A stretch of DNA of 64,000 nt from JAKJEP01 sp964580995 (lineage in GTDB: Bacteria > Planctomycetota > Phycisphaerae > Sedimentisphaerales > SM23-30). Positions 18,209 to 27,519 of this stretch are shown piece after piece. The notes beneath the pieces were generated by a model. The model had not been told where the DNA came from, searched no databases, and worked only from the letters and a program-made list of their open reading frames with translations. Positions within the stretch are counted from its first letter, which is position 1, and each line of letters starts with the position of its first letter. The translations under genes and the position numbers were made by a program. The stretch covers positions 4,352 to 68,351 of the forward strand of contig CAZOMV010000013.1 of assembly GCA_964580995.1 (NCBI GenBank). The letters run 5' to 3'.

Positions 18209-20098
18209 TCATTTTCTGAACGTACCTTCCACTACTCGGAGGAGCCATCCCAGATCCACCTCCCCGGCGCCTGATCTGCCGTGTCGGTGGGTTGGGGGTT
18301 CGATCCACGCTTCTTCGGTTGGGTCCAGTTCCTGGAGATAGAAAAAAGTGATTTCACCGACTGTTTTCCAGCCAGAACTGTCTTTTATGTCATACGTAAT
18401 TCTTTCCACCACATCCTTGACCATATCCACGGTAAAGACCATCTTCACGGCTGACTGGATTACGATTACTTGAGCGGTTTCCTGGTTCGGCATACATAGG
18501 GTCTCAAACCGCAAATCCTGTTGGGCGGCATCGCGGCGAATTAGATCCATTGTATGGAGTCCCAACCATGGTCTGGCCAGTCCCACCCAAAAATGGCCAG
18601 CGGGATAGGTGGCCCGCACAGTTCCGCCGTCCTCCTGTAGCCAAGCCTTTTGGCTACTGTCTACGATCTTGATCTGATTTCCGACTTGGATTCTCAGCCA
18701 GGGCCAGTGTTCCTCCGAGGTGGCATAGACAAATGGGATTCTTCCCTCTCCCGTTATCCGTTGTCCTTTCATTTCACCCTCCAGACGAAAATACGTCCAG
18801 CCGCTTTTGTGCATCTGATCTCGAAGATCCACCCAGGTAGCCTCGGCGGGCCAGTGGTACTGAAAAAACTCCTCTTCTAACACTCCATAGGGGATATCAC
18901 CCCGGATTTGGTACCGGTTTTCCGTGCCCTCGGGATTGGCAAGAATCAGCATATTCGGTCCTTGCCTTTGTACATATTCCTTATCGGAATTACCGCCGTC
19001 AATGCCAGCCAGAAAAGCCCGGAATTCCAGTGGATCGGTGGGGAGTCTGAATACCGTCAGATCTGGATGGTAACGGCGACCATTTTGTAGATATACCTTT
19101 TGGGCACACGCATCAAAAAAGTAATTGGCCTTATGGTTTTGTAACCAATGGTCCCCGGAATCTTTATCCGTCTGCCTCATCATCACCGGGCCTTCGGAAC
19201 CTGCGGGGAAATAATACCAATCCCCTTCCGCAGTCATCCTAGGGGAACTGGCCTTTAGGGGATGGTTGACAATTTCTGTCAGGTTTTGGTCCGGCTGTGT
19301 CCCTGCACTTTCGGGACCAGACCTGAGCCCCGGCGAGGCAACCGTTAACATTCCGGCTAATGTCAATGCGGCTACCGCAGCGCCCGTTCCTGAAAGTACA
19401 GTCCCGGTTACACTTGCTGTGGTACCTACGGTAAGGGTAGCAGCAGTAACTGAGATCTTGGCGGCGGCTGCCTGACTGGGGGCGGTCAATTTACCAAACA
19501 AGACCAAAACCAATAAAAGTGAGCCTTTACCTAAGCCATGCCGCGAAAGTTGCTTGGCCAAGGATTTTTTCGCCCGAAAAAACAACATCCTTACGCTAAA
19601 TTCGCTGCAATCCATGATTCGGGCGATATCGGCATATTCCATTTCTTCATAACAACGCATCGACAACACATCTCGATACGCGGGCTTGAGCTTTTGCATC
19701 GAGGTTAACACAATCTCCTGTAATTCCTGGCCCATAAGATGGGCTAGACCTTCCTGGTTTTCCTTTTGCTTTTTCAGAGTACCATGCCGATCCTCTATTT
19801 TAGTTAGAGAAATAGCCGTCCGCTGTTTTTCCCGGCGGCGATGATTCCGAATCTTGTTAAAAGCGATCCCGCACAACCAGGACCAGAACCGATCGGTTTT
19901 ATCTAATTTGCCTAATATCTTTATCATTTCTAACAGACTCTCCTGTGTGATATCCTGGGCCAGTTCCGCCTGTAACGTACTGCGATATACGTACGTCTCT
20001 AACGGCGCCCGAATGAACTCCGTCAACTGATTTAAACTTTCCGGGTGACCTTGCTGGGCCTGTCGGATCAAGTCGTCGTAGTTTTCCATATTTACCAT
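18209..20098 (-). CDS. ECF sigma factor fused to transmembrane and extracytoplasmic regions
   Basis: About 629 residues; starts at 20107 (TTG), 20098 and 20089 are all possible and none has a strong ribosome site. The N-terminus has ECF region 2 (DITQESLLEMIKIL, then RFWSWLCGIAFNKIRNHRR) and region 4 (LKPAYRDVLSMRCYEEMEYADIA and the SEFSVRMLFFRAKK helix-turn-helix), together about 190 residues, the normal length of a whole ECF factor. It continues into one hydrophobic segment (GSLLLVLVLF), a small-residue Ala/Thr/Gly stretch with a second hydrophobic run (AAVAALTLAGMLTVA), and a roughly 370-residue C-terminal domain likely outside the cytoplasm. Long C-terminal extensions are known among planctomycete ECF factors. 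The extension could be an in-built sensor or anti-sigma module, which is inference. Confidence 0.8.
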   Translation of the reverse strand: MVNMENYDDLIRQAQQGHPESLNQLTEFIRAPLETYVYRSTLQAELAQDITQESLLEMIKILGKLDKTDRFWSWLCGIAFNKIRNHRRREKQRTAISLTKIEDRHGTLKKQKENQEGLAHLMGQELQEIVLTSMQKLKPAYRDVLSMRCYEEMEYADIARIMDCSEFSVRMLFFRAKKSLAKQLSRHGLGKGSLLLVLVLFGKLTAPSQAAAAKISVTAATLTVGTTASVTGTVLSGTGAAVAALTLAGMLTVASPGLRSGPESAGTQPDQNLTEIVNHPLKASSPRMTAEGDWYYFPAGSEGPVMMRQTDKDSGDHWLQNHKANYFFDACAQKVYLQNGRRYHPDLTVFRLPTDPLEFRAFLAGIDGGNSDKEYVQRQGPNMLILANPEGTENRYQIRGDIPYGVLEEEFFQYHWPAEATWVDLRDQMHKSGWTYFRLEGEMKGQRITGEGRIPFVYATSEEHWPWLRIQVGNQIKIVDSSQKAWLQEDGGTVRATYPAGHFWVGLARPWLGLHTMDLIRRDAAQQDLRFETLCMPNQETAQVIVIQSAVKMVFTVDMVKDVVERITYDIKDSSGWKTVGEITFFYLQELDPTEEAWIEPPTHRHGRSGAGEVDLGWLLRVVEGTFRK

Positions 20099-20107
20099 GA
20101 CTACCAA

Positions 20108-20656
20108 TCAAAAGATGGTTTCTCTATGTATTAATGTCATGAAAACATAATTTATAACGCTTTTTTTTCCATTTTTTTTAGAATGGTTGAAAATAATACC
20201 CAAAAGAGCATCCAACCACACTGACGAGGTCCTTGTCTAATTTTATTTAAGTCTCTTTAGGACAAAACTTTACTGCTATTATAGTAAAAAGGAAATGGTT
20301 GACGTTTATCCCAAAAACGGCCATAAGCAATTATTTAATATAGACTTAAGAGAAATTAGCGTAAAATGCATTTTACCTTTTCCTAAAAAAACTGCAATGA
20401 CAATCAACGTCTCCACCTGCAAATCCATCCCCAAAATCCATTCTGTAAATCTGCCTATGACTCAATACATAAAACTTCTTGAAACCAGTGATAACAACTG
20501 ACAGTAGAAGTCCGCTTTTAATTGGTTTTTCATTAAATTAAATTGACTAATCCCCCAAAAATGCTGTATTATTACAAATATCAGTTTCTAAGATAATGGA
20601 GTCCCTTCCAACCTCCTAAATAAGGATAAGTATTTATCAATACAGGAATTAAAACT
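20108..20656. other. Intergenic region, divergent promoters expected
   Basis: This AT-rich spacer lies between the ECF sigma gene (minus) and the prepilin-like gene (plus). Only short unconvincing reading frames occur. No clear RNA structure is seen. Confidence 0.35.
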
Positions 20657-21550
20657 TTGAAAACAGGAAAAAGAAAGGGATTCAGTCTGATCGAGCTTTT
20701 AGCAGTATGTTCCATCATATCGTTGTTACTGGCTTTTATATTTCCCGCGTTAGGTAAAGCCAGACGCCAGACGCGAATGCTCCTGAAGTTGTCCAACCAA
20801 CGTCAAATAGTGACTGGGGTAACGACATTTTCTTTCGATAATCGTGATACCTACCCCGAATCGGTCGCTACCATCGGCCGGGCGGATGACTGGCACTGGC
20901 AGGAACCGATGATGTTAACGGGATTTCGGAACAACTATCCTCAGCGGCATCGAGCCATGAGTGAATATCTTCACGGCTACATTCCTAATGCCCATATGAT
21001 GGTTTGCCCTAATGCCCCGAAAGAATACCCTTTCCTCCAAGAAGCCTGGGACGCGGGAGATGCCTGGGATGATCCGAATCCGTTGAATCCCTCAGATCCG
21101 GTAATCGGAACCTATTGTTTTTATTGGAATTATATTGGTTATCTGAGTAATCAGAATGGCCCATTCATTGGACCGCGCAATTCCTGGTCGGAAGAAGGAC
21201 AAAGCCGCCTGCTGGTCAGTGATTATTTTGGTTACGGCCACTGGCGCCATCAACAAATCTATGATACTTGTGAGGCCTATGGTAGTTGTGAAGAATTTGA
21301 TGATGCCCAGGTTACACCTGGAACCTTGGTTTCAGCGGATTTTTGGTCTCTTTTGAATGAATCACAAAGCCTTTCCCGCAAATCCCTCTCAATTAATTTG
21401 AGTGCCGGGTACGTCGATGGACATGTAGAAAAATATACGGCGGCCGAAACAATCCCGTTGCAAGTAGCCATCACTGCTGATGGGAGTGAGTACTACCCTT
21501 CGGGTTCTGGGCCGGGGGATATTTATCTGCCTTTAAACAGCTTGTATTGA
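20657..21550 (+). CDS. Prepilin-type N-terminal methylation domain protein
   Basis: 297 residues from a TTG start. The N-terminus has the type IV prepilin signature KGFSLIELLAVCSIISLLLA after a short basic leader, so it should be cut and methylated by a prepilin peptidase and exported by a type II secretion/pilus-like machine. The C-terminal part ends with the AGYVDGHVEKY motif typical of the large planctomycete family with an H-x9-DG-type domain. The central part has several Trp/Tyr and CPNAP. These proteins are highly amplified in planctomycetes and their role is poorly known. ACAGGAATT precedes the TTG, and no better start fits the methylation motif. Confidence 0.8.
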   Translation: MKTGKRKGFSLIELLAVCSIISLLLAFIFPALGKARRQTRMLLKLSNQRQIVTGVTTFSFDNRDTYPESVATIGRADDWHWQEPMMLTGFRNNYPQRHRAMSEYLHGYIPNAHMMVCPNAPKEYPFLQEAWDAGDAWDDPNPLNPSDPVIGTYCFYWNYIGYLSNQNGPFIGPRNSWSEEGQSRLLVSDYFGYGHWRHQQIYDTCEAYGSCEEFDDAQVTPGTLVSADFWSLLNESQSLSRKSLSINLSAGYVDGHVEKYTAAETIPLQVAITADGSEYYPSGSGPGDIYLPLNSLY

Positions 21551-22202
21551 ATAAACACTTGGCGAGAATTTATGAACTGACAGCACGCCGAGGGGCTAGG
21601 TGGGACGGCAACCTTCCTCAGGTGGATTGAAGGATATTGTTCTCCTATAAATCAATGCAGACTACGTGAAATTAGATGGTATTATAACTTCTACTGTCAA
21701 TAATTTGACAGTTATTGTGGGCAGAAAGCAGAATCCGAAGTGTGAGCACAAAGCGTCAAGGAGCGGTTCATTTGCACTTCAAATGTACCACTTGATTTGC
21801 CTTCGGAACAGACTGTTTCTGCTACAAGTATCCAACGGCCCAAATCCGGCCGGTATCCCGTTGTCACGGGTAATCGTGTCGATTCTGCCCAATCCGTCCC
21901 GGCTGTAGCTAAGTTCTTCCCCGATATCCACCTTGTATCTCCAGTTGGATGTTATGCCATCCCGGTGTTGGCTGGACGTTATGATTGGCAACATGACTGG
22001 GATCGAAAAAAAGGCCAGGAAATCCATCAAAAGACGAAAAAAACATAAAAAGGGTAGGTGCAACAGGTGAGGGGTGTTGTATAATAGCATTAATGTTGAC
22101 CGGCGGTCTAGCCGGACAAGGTTATCTGGCAAATGTCAGGAGAAGTGCAGTTTTTACAAAAGCTCCAGGATATAACAGTCGGAGCATAAAAGGAGCTAAA
22201 CG
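21551..22202. other. Intergenic region with one perfect inverted repeat
   Basis: No gene is seen. A perfect 8-bp inverted repeat ACTGTCAA-TAAT-TTGACAGT lies at 21693-21712 and could be an operator or a hairpin. TATAAT in the context GTTGTATAATAGC occurs about 120 bp before the next gene, followed by a CCGGC/GCCGG stem, so a leader transcript for the 22203 gene is plausible. Confidence 0.4.
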
Positions 22203-23774
22203 GTGATTTCAGAACCGCGTAATTCACAATGTGTTATGGGTATTTTCACCATCACCCTGCTGTGTTCTTTTGCCTCTCCTCTGCGTGCCATCGATCCGGA
22301 CCAGTTGAGCGGCACCTTCTACTATAACCATACCCCCATATCCGAGTTCACTAATGTGACGCCGGATATTTATGTCTGGGACGAAACGGTTAACAGTACA
22401 GTCGAAAACTTCACGCTGTTGTATAGCGGTGACACGGGAGCTTATACGATCGGCAATCTGCCGACAAATCCGGTCACGATCAGTGGATACGTTCATGCCA
22501 CCGGGTCCGCTGCCACGCTGCCGGGCAATTTCTACGTTTACGGTTACGCCGATCTGCCGCAAATGACCCCGGGCGAACGGGCCCTTTTCCCAATCGACAC
22601 CACTTATATCCTGCACATGACCAGCCCATGGGACAACAGCGGTATTGATTTCCCGATCCCGTCGGCCGGTACATATCCCATACATCCCCGTCACATTGAA
22701 ATTCACTGGGATCCTGTCACCGGCGCCGATCACTATACTCTTGCCATTCTCCGGTATCGCGACGGGGAGCATCCGGACGGATACGGCGCAATCGACAGTG
22801 CCGCCAACACGACGACCACGGAAACCTCATGGTCGGTGGATCTGAACGACTCCGAGAATCTGGAGCACTACCAGCTTACGATCCTCGCCTACAATGCCGC
22901 AAGCGAGGATCTCGGCAGAATTTTTGTCACCTATACCAATGGCTTCGGGACGGACTACCGGTTCAAGGTGGGAGGGAATGAACTGCTCTTGAATAAAATG
23001 ACGATCAAGGCCGGTAAGACCGACGGAACGGATTCGTTTTCCCTTTCCGGCTGGCTTGATGGGATTGTGCCTGCGGATTTTGTCAACGGCGACGCGATCA
23101 CGGTGCAACTGGGCAATGTAACGTCCTGGACGATCAACCAACCCCTCAGGCAGAGCGGCAGCAAACCCAAATACAGTTTTAAAGGAACGCCAGGCGTGAC
23201 CCCGAACCTGAAATTCGACTTGGATAAAGGCACCTTCTCGATTTCAGGAAAAAAGATGGATTTGGACGGCCTAGCTGCCCCGGTACGGGTAGAGCTGGTT
23301 TTCGGCAATTATTTCGGCTGGTGCGACGCCCAGGATGAGGGTGACAACGACGTCATCAACAGCCGAAAACCCATCCCCATGCAATTCCTGGTTGGTGAAG
23401 AAGACGCCATCCGCGTCGATAAAGTTATCTGTAAAGAAAACACGCAAACCAACACTGTCAAGTCACTGATCGTAGCGGGTGGTATCGCCATGGCCGCTCC
23501 GGCCAATTTGAGCCTTGTCCCCTGTACCTTCTCCTGGGACAATCAACCTTTTGTTATCCCGGCGGGAGGTCTGGTCGATAAGGGAGCGAGCAAATTCATG
23601 TACGTTAAAAAAGCGACCAAGGCTGATCCCTTCGCGGTGGTTGTGACGTTTGACTTGATTAAGTGCACGTTCCAGATCGTCATGGCCAATACGAACATCC
23701 CGTGGCAAGACAGCCCGGTTGTACTGAGAATCGAATTAGGAAGTTTCAACCAGCAAGACAACGCGGAATTTTAG
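22203..23774 (+). CDS. Secreted protein with an unnamed tandem C-terminal domain
   Basis: 523 residues from a GTG start with a strong AAAGGAG site. A signal peptide (about 11-30, MGIFTITLLCSFASPLRA) precedes a beta-rich N-terminal half. The half includes an FN3-like stretch (HIEIHWDPVTGADHYTLAI). The C-terminal 280 residues hold two copies of a domain: copy 1 from KMTIKAGKT to APVRVELVFGNY and copy 2 from IRVDKVICKEN to SPVVLRIELGSF. Each ends in the pattern FDLxKxTFxI...PVxVxLxFG. The same pair ends the protein at 58515, with close matches such as INxxRPIPM and (I/L)RVDKV. I know no name for this domain. An extracellular binding or adhesion role is only a guess. Confidence 0.75.
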   Translation: MISEPRNSQCVMGIFTITLLCSFASPLRAIDPDQLSGTFYYNHTPISEFTNVTPDIYVWDETVNSTVENFTLLYSGDTGAYTIGNLPTNPVTISGYVHATGSAATLPGNFYVYGYADLPQMTPGERALFPIDTTYILHMTSPWDNSGIDFPIPSAGTYPIHPRHIEIHWDPVTGADHYTLAILRYRDGEHPDGYGAIDSAANTTTTETSWSVDLNDSENLEHYQLTILAYNAASEDLGRIFVTYTNGFGTDYRFKVGGNELLLNKMTIKAGKTDGTDSFSLSGWLDGIVPADFVNGDAITVQLGNVTSWTINQPLRQSGSKPKYSFKGTPGVTPNLKFDLDKGTFSISGKKMDLDGLAAPVRVELVFGNYFGWCDAQDEGDNDVINSRKPIPMQFLVGEEDAIRVDKVICKENTQTNTVKSLIVAGGIAMAAPANLSLVPCTFSWDNQPFVIPAGGLVDKGASKFMYVKKATKADPFAVVVTFDLIKCTFQIVMANTNIPWQDSPVVLRIELGSFNQQDNAEF

Positions 23775-24507
23775 TTGGTCCCGCTAGCCCTCGGCTTTAT
23801 GTCGGAAATCATAAGAAGGCAACATATTCCTTGGTCTGTTTGTCTCCTATTGGGGTTGACGACTTCGGGCCTCGATACTATAACTCCGTGTCACCGGGCG
23901 GATTAAAATCGACCATCTGGGATAAAAAATATCATTCTTTTTCCTTTTGGCAAGCTTTATTTTTCAGCCGGTAGCTCTGGCCGGTGATCTGGATGATTCC
24001 GGTATCATCCGCAGGCTCTTGTCAATGCCGAGCAGATCGCCCTGCGTAGAGGTTTACTTGGTGGTTCCCCAGGTCTACCATAGTCGCTCGGGCAGGATAG
24101 TAATGATGAAGCCGAGTCGTTTCCTAACGGAGATGGAGGGCCAATATACCGAAGCTATGGAATTGGAGGAGGACTTCCATACCTTATGGCGGGCACGGGC
24201 AATTTACAGATCAATCCTTCAGAGAAACACTGCGTGAAGCCCTCTCGTACTTTGCCCAGCGAGAAAAACAGTAAAACATAAAGTCTGAAATATGCTCAGG
24301 TTTCACTGGGGAATACGAGTGGTTTTACACGAGAAAACCTACAACCATAAGGTACAATATCTACAATTTATGCGATACTTGCTACGCTCTAACTGATGAA
24401 ATCCCTGATATTTATGAAAATACAAAGATTCAAAGTTAAATTTCAAGTTCGGCATCAAAAGCATTGAAATAGTTTCAATTTGAGAATTCCATCGTTATTG
24501 GTAATTT
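23775..24507. other. Intergenic or degenerate region without a clear gene
   Basis: A 96-codon frame at 23947-24237 begins like a signal peptide (IFQPVALAGDLDDSG) but lacks a ribosome site and loses protein-like character. Further protein-like strings occur in other frames (a NAEQIALRRGLLGGSPGL stretch and, near the end, FRETLREALSYFAQREKQ then stop). This suggests a decayed gene with several frameshifts. No family could be assigned. Confidence 0.3.
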
Positions 24508-25719
24508 TTATTCACAGGCCAAAAAAAGCCAATTATCCGTAAATTGGGCAAAATCAATTAGATTTACTATGCCGTCATGATTAAGGTCGGCACGACCACA
24601 CCACTCTGGATAATCACAGCCAGTTTCCAGCCAGTAACCTGAAAAACTTACCAAATCCAGGAAATCTACATCACCATCATCATTGGAATCGCCGGCCGGA
24701 GATAGGGCGCAGAGCACCTGCAACATCTCACCAGCATATGCATGGTATGACGGACCGCCAAGCCAGATGTGTTCATAGACTGTCCCATCGGAATATACTC
24801 CAATCGGTAAAATCTCACGAGCGGCTAAAATGGCGGCATTGTAATCTGAGGTGTTCTTGGCAGCGGTAATAAGCCCCATAACCGCAAAAATCGTATCTTC
24901 CGTATAACCAGCGCAAGTTCCGCATCCCGGGTTTTCGCAGCAAGAACCAGCCAACAGTTTCCAGTAGAAACTGCCGGCATAATCTTCCCCGTCGGGCACT
25001 TGACGACCCACGAGCAGTCCTGGTAGATCCGCCAGTTGTTTTCCGGTCCAAAAAGCCTGGCCGTCCGGTGGGGTGCGAATCGATGTGGAATCCAACGGAC
25101 CTGTCGAAGCCAAACCCATGGTTGCCACCCCTACCGCCAATACCGGATACGTGGCCGTCTCATCGTCGACTTCACTGAGATAACTAATTAAAGCGGTTCG
25201 CCACAAGGCTTTCTCCACCGCATTTACATAGAAAGCAGCCATCGTATGGTAACCTAAATAAAACACAGCCGTGGAAGGATCGATCGTTTGAAAGCCTTCG
25301 ATATAACCAGAGGTCCCTCCTTCCATGGTTCTTACTCGTTCATAAAACGCTATCAATTCGTTGCGCCAGTCATTATTCAACGGATCAGGAGAAATTTTAC
25401 TGAGGCGGGCCAGTGCATAGGCCTCATCCCCATAATAATTCCCTGCGGCATCACTGAAAATAAAAATACCACCCAGTTCAGCTGCCGTCTTATATTCCAT
25501 CTTGCCAGTCACCTCATAAGCGCAGACCAAACCGGAAACGATAGATCCTGTGTACTGTGGTTCTCCTTGCCAGAAACCTCCGGAATCCTGTTTATCCACG
25601 AGTCCATCGGCCACCGAGGAAATAGCCGATCCCACATCGCCCCCCCAAGCGCTACCTGATATCAATCCCAGCCCCAATATAGTTAGTACTAACACCCAAT
25701 ACCCTACCTTAATCATCAC
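24508..25719 (-). CDS. Secreted alpha/alpha-toroid protein with C-terminal dockerin
   Basis: 403 residues. A signal peptide (VLVLTILGLGLISGSAWG) leads into a 300-residue helical-repeat domain of the terpenoid-cyclase/prenyltransferase toroid type. Recognisable segments are GFWQGEPQYTGSIVSGLVCA, YYGDEAYALARLS, FYLGYHTMAAFYVNAVEKA and GYTEDTIFAVMGLI. The C-terminus has two dockerin-like Ca-binding loops (GDSNDDGDVDFLDL and ADLNHDGIVNLIDF). Its toroid is a clear paralogue of the N-terminal domain of the protein at 58515. Together the two genes flank the polysaccharide locus. It is probably extracellular and tethered through the dockerin. Catalytic activity is not evident, and glycan binding or cleavage is inference. 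Confidence 0.8.
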   Translation of the reverse strand: MMIKVGYWVLVLTILGLGLISGSAWGGDVGSAISSVADGLVDKQDSGGFWQGEPQYTGSIVSGLVCAYEVTGKMEYKTAAELGGIFIFSDAAGNYYGDEAYALARLSKISPDPLNNDWRNELIAFYERVRTMEGGTSGYIEGFQTIDPSTAVFYLGYHTMAAFYVNAVEKALWRTALISYLSEVDDETATYPVLAVGVATMGLASTGPLDSTSIRTPPDGQAFWTGKQLADLPGLLVGRQVPDGEDYAGSFYWKLLAGSCCENPGCGTCAGYTEDTIFAVMGLITAAKNTSDYNAAILAAREILPIGVYSDGTVYEHIWLGGPSYHAYAGEMLQVLCALSPAGDSNDDGDVDFLDLVSFSGYWLETGCDYPEWCGRADLNHDGIVNLIDFAQFTDNWLFLACE

Positions 25720-25874
25720 ATTCTCCTTTCCGCAGGAACAGCAGTAACATTCCTATTCTTTCACCTCCCCAAGAATTTTTCACCATTCAACTCCCACTAT
25801 CATCTCCTTTTTTTATTTGCCCTGATTACCTGTGCCACCTGCTGTTTGATTGGCAGCCAAGATGGTCTATCGAC

Positions 25875-26243
25875 TTAGAATAATCCTGGTCGATAAGGAC
25901 TCCGCAACGGCGGCCGGTAAGGAATTCGTATCGGAGGCCGCATGCACCATGGTGGGCGAACAATCATCAACATGCTGCGGTCGATCTCGTCTGGGGATAA
26001 GGAGCTATCGACTGTACCTGTTTCGCCAGAAGTTGCCATATCCCCCAAGCCAGTATCCGTGGTGAGGGTAAAAGGATTATAAGATAACCAGCGGTTCGCT
26101 TCCGTGGTAACTCGAACGGCAGTAGAAATCCCTGCTTTTACCTGCTGGCTTTGGAGGATAGAAGTAACTCCCATAATGACCAACACCGTGGACACAACCG
26201 CCACCTTCCGTATCCCAATTACATTTTGAACTTTACTGTTCAT
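25875..26243 (-). CDS. Small exported proline-rich protein
   Basis: 122 residues from an ATG with a strong GAGGAGG site. One hydrophobic segment (VAVVSTVLVIMGVTSIL) acts as signal or anchor. The middle is Thr/Ser/Asp rich, and the C-terminus is rich in Pro, Arg and Tyr (IPYRPPLRSPYRPGLF). No family is recognised. It lies upstream of the toroid-dockerin gene on the same strand, with about 155 bp between them. Confidence 0.55.
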   Translation of the reverse strand: MNSKVQNVIGIRKVAVVSTVLVIMGVTSILQSQQVKAGISTAVRVTTEANRWLSYNPFTLTTDTGLGDMATSGETGTVDSSLSPDEIDRSMLMIVRPPWCMRPPIRIPYRPPLRSPYRPGLF

Positions 26244-26264
26244 AATAAAATTGCCTCCTCAGCA

Positions 26265-26725
26265 ACAAAAAACGACGGAAAATCCAAAGAGATTTCCATA
26301 AACAGAAAGTTAGTAGTTTTAATAACATCTCCCTTATAGCATTTTTTTCTAATTGTACAATCGGGGAAACTACGTGTTTTTTTATTTTTTTAAAATATAT
26401 ATATGATTATGAAAGGCAGACAGGTTTGAATCGGTTGAATGGATATTTTTCCTAGTTATGCCCTCCCGATCTTAATTTATCTTTTTACGGATAATACGGA
26501 AAATCCCAAGAGATTTTTTTAAACAGAAAGCCCGTAGTTTTAATAACATCTCCCTTATAGTGACGGAACCGCCAAAAGTCGATATTGACATCCAATAACA
26601 GCTCTGGCTCCCCAATAACAAGGGGTCGACAAGTTTTTGACGCTGGCGTCTATAGTATCTTTTTCTAGTTGTACAATTGCGGAAACTACGTGGTTTTTTA
26701 AAATATATTATGATTATAGAAGATG
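26265..26725. repeat. Imperfect duplication, second copy interrupted by a 90-bp insert
   Basis: Copy 1 (about 26270-26420) and copy 2 (about 26490-26725) share ACGGAAAATCC, AAACAGAAAG, TAGTTTTAATAACATCTCCC and, further on, CTA(A/G)TTGTACAAT and GGAAACTACGTG. Copy 1 lies directly upstream of the small exported protein at 26243, so it may be that gene's promoter region. Confidence 0.6.
26561..26650. mobile_element. Putative 90-bp miniature insertion with TATAG target duplication
   Basis: Copy 2 of the duplication carries 90 extra bases relative to copy 1, bounded by TATAG at 26556-26560 and again at 26651-26655. Copy 1 has a single TTATAG at the matching place. The ends of the insert (TGACGGAACCGCCAAAAGTC and, reversed, GACGCCAGCGTCAAAAAC) are loosely inverted. 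This fits a MITE-like insertion. No transposase with matching ends was identified. Confidence 0.4.
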
Positions 26726-27519
26726 GACAGCCGGCAAGAATTCCCAACATGAACTTATCGGCTTAGTCAATGTCCTTTCCTTGCTCCGTATAATCCCCGT
26801 ATTTTACCTAGGAGATTCCCCTAGGCCGTAGATTTCAATGAAAAAGGATAGAATGTAAGAATATATGGGACTGTTTCAATCGATACTGTGGTAGTACCTG
26901 TTAAGAGATGGCATCTCTCGATAACTTCCTGCCATAGACTTCTTTACGCATCTACCGCTTGAGAAATATTTAGTGAAAAAATCATACCCAGTTCCAATTT
27001 TCACTTTCATTTTTGTTGTTGATCATAAATGTAAATAATCCTCTTAAACATTTTAAAATATCTCTTGATTTTTGAAGTCACATAAACTAGACTAAATGCT
27101 CGACGATGATTGTGGACAATTAATATAGTGGCTTGGCTTGATCTTTTCTTTTTATAAAAAGGGAAATGATTATTTTTTAGGGTTAGTATTTATAGGTATC
27201 CATTTGGACACCAGTTACTGGATAATTGGGATATGTGTTTTTAATAAAAATTGTCGATAGGCGGTGTATTGTGGACACATAAACTAGGTAAGTTTATTTT
27301 TACGGTAATGCTTTTATATTTGTGATCGGTCATTTGTAAACCGGGCAGAATAGCAGTTGTAAAATGACCCGGGTCTAAGCATGTTTTCTAAAGAGAAAAC
27401 TTTCAGGTAAGATTGATCCCTTCGCCTTCAGGGAGGAAGTGCAAAAAAAGAGAACGGTTATTTCACTGAAGTCGCCTTTTAGGATGGGCGGCAGGGTGAA
27501 TTAGTTTAAGGAGGCGTAA

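Larger units (their letters stand above)
26244..27519. other. Long AT-rich intergenic region upstream of the polysaccharide locus
   Basis: No gene is seen in this 1.3 kb. It separates the minus-strand secreted-protein genes from the plus-strand export operon. It contains a partial tandem duplication (about 26265-26430 and 26490-26725), a TTTTCT-AA-AGAAAA hairpin near 27390, and repeated CATAAACTAG words near 27083 and 27280. The promoter of the polysaccharide locus must lie here, but no sigma-54 or sigma-70 pair could be assigned with confidence. Confidence 0.4.

Noticed and set aside
18280..18310. GGTTCGATCC word resembling a tRNA T-arm
   Set aside because: It lies inside the coding sequence of the sigma factor gene and no acceptor or anticodon arms surround it.
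26472..26750. A 92-codon minus-strand frame in the duplicated spacer
   Set aside because: It spans the duplication and the miniature insert, has no ribosome site and no protein-like pattern.
27350..27519. Possible c-di-GMP riboswitch before the export operon
   Set aside because: Hairpins exist, but the conserved core bases of known riboswitch classes could not be found.
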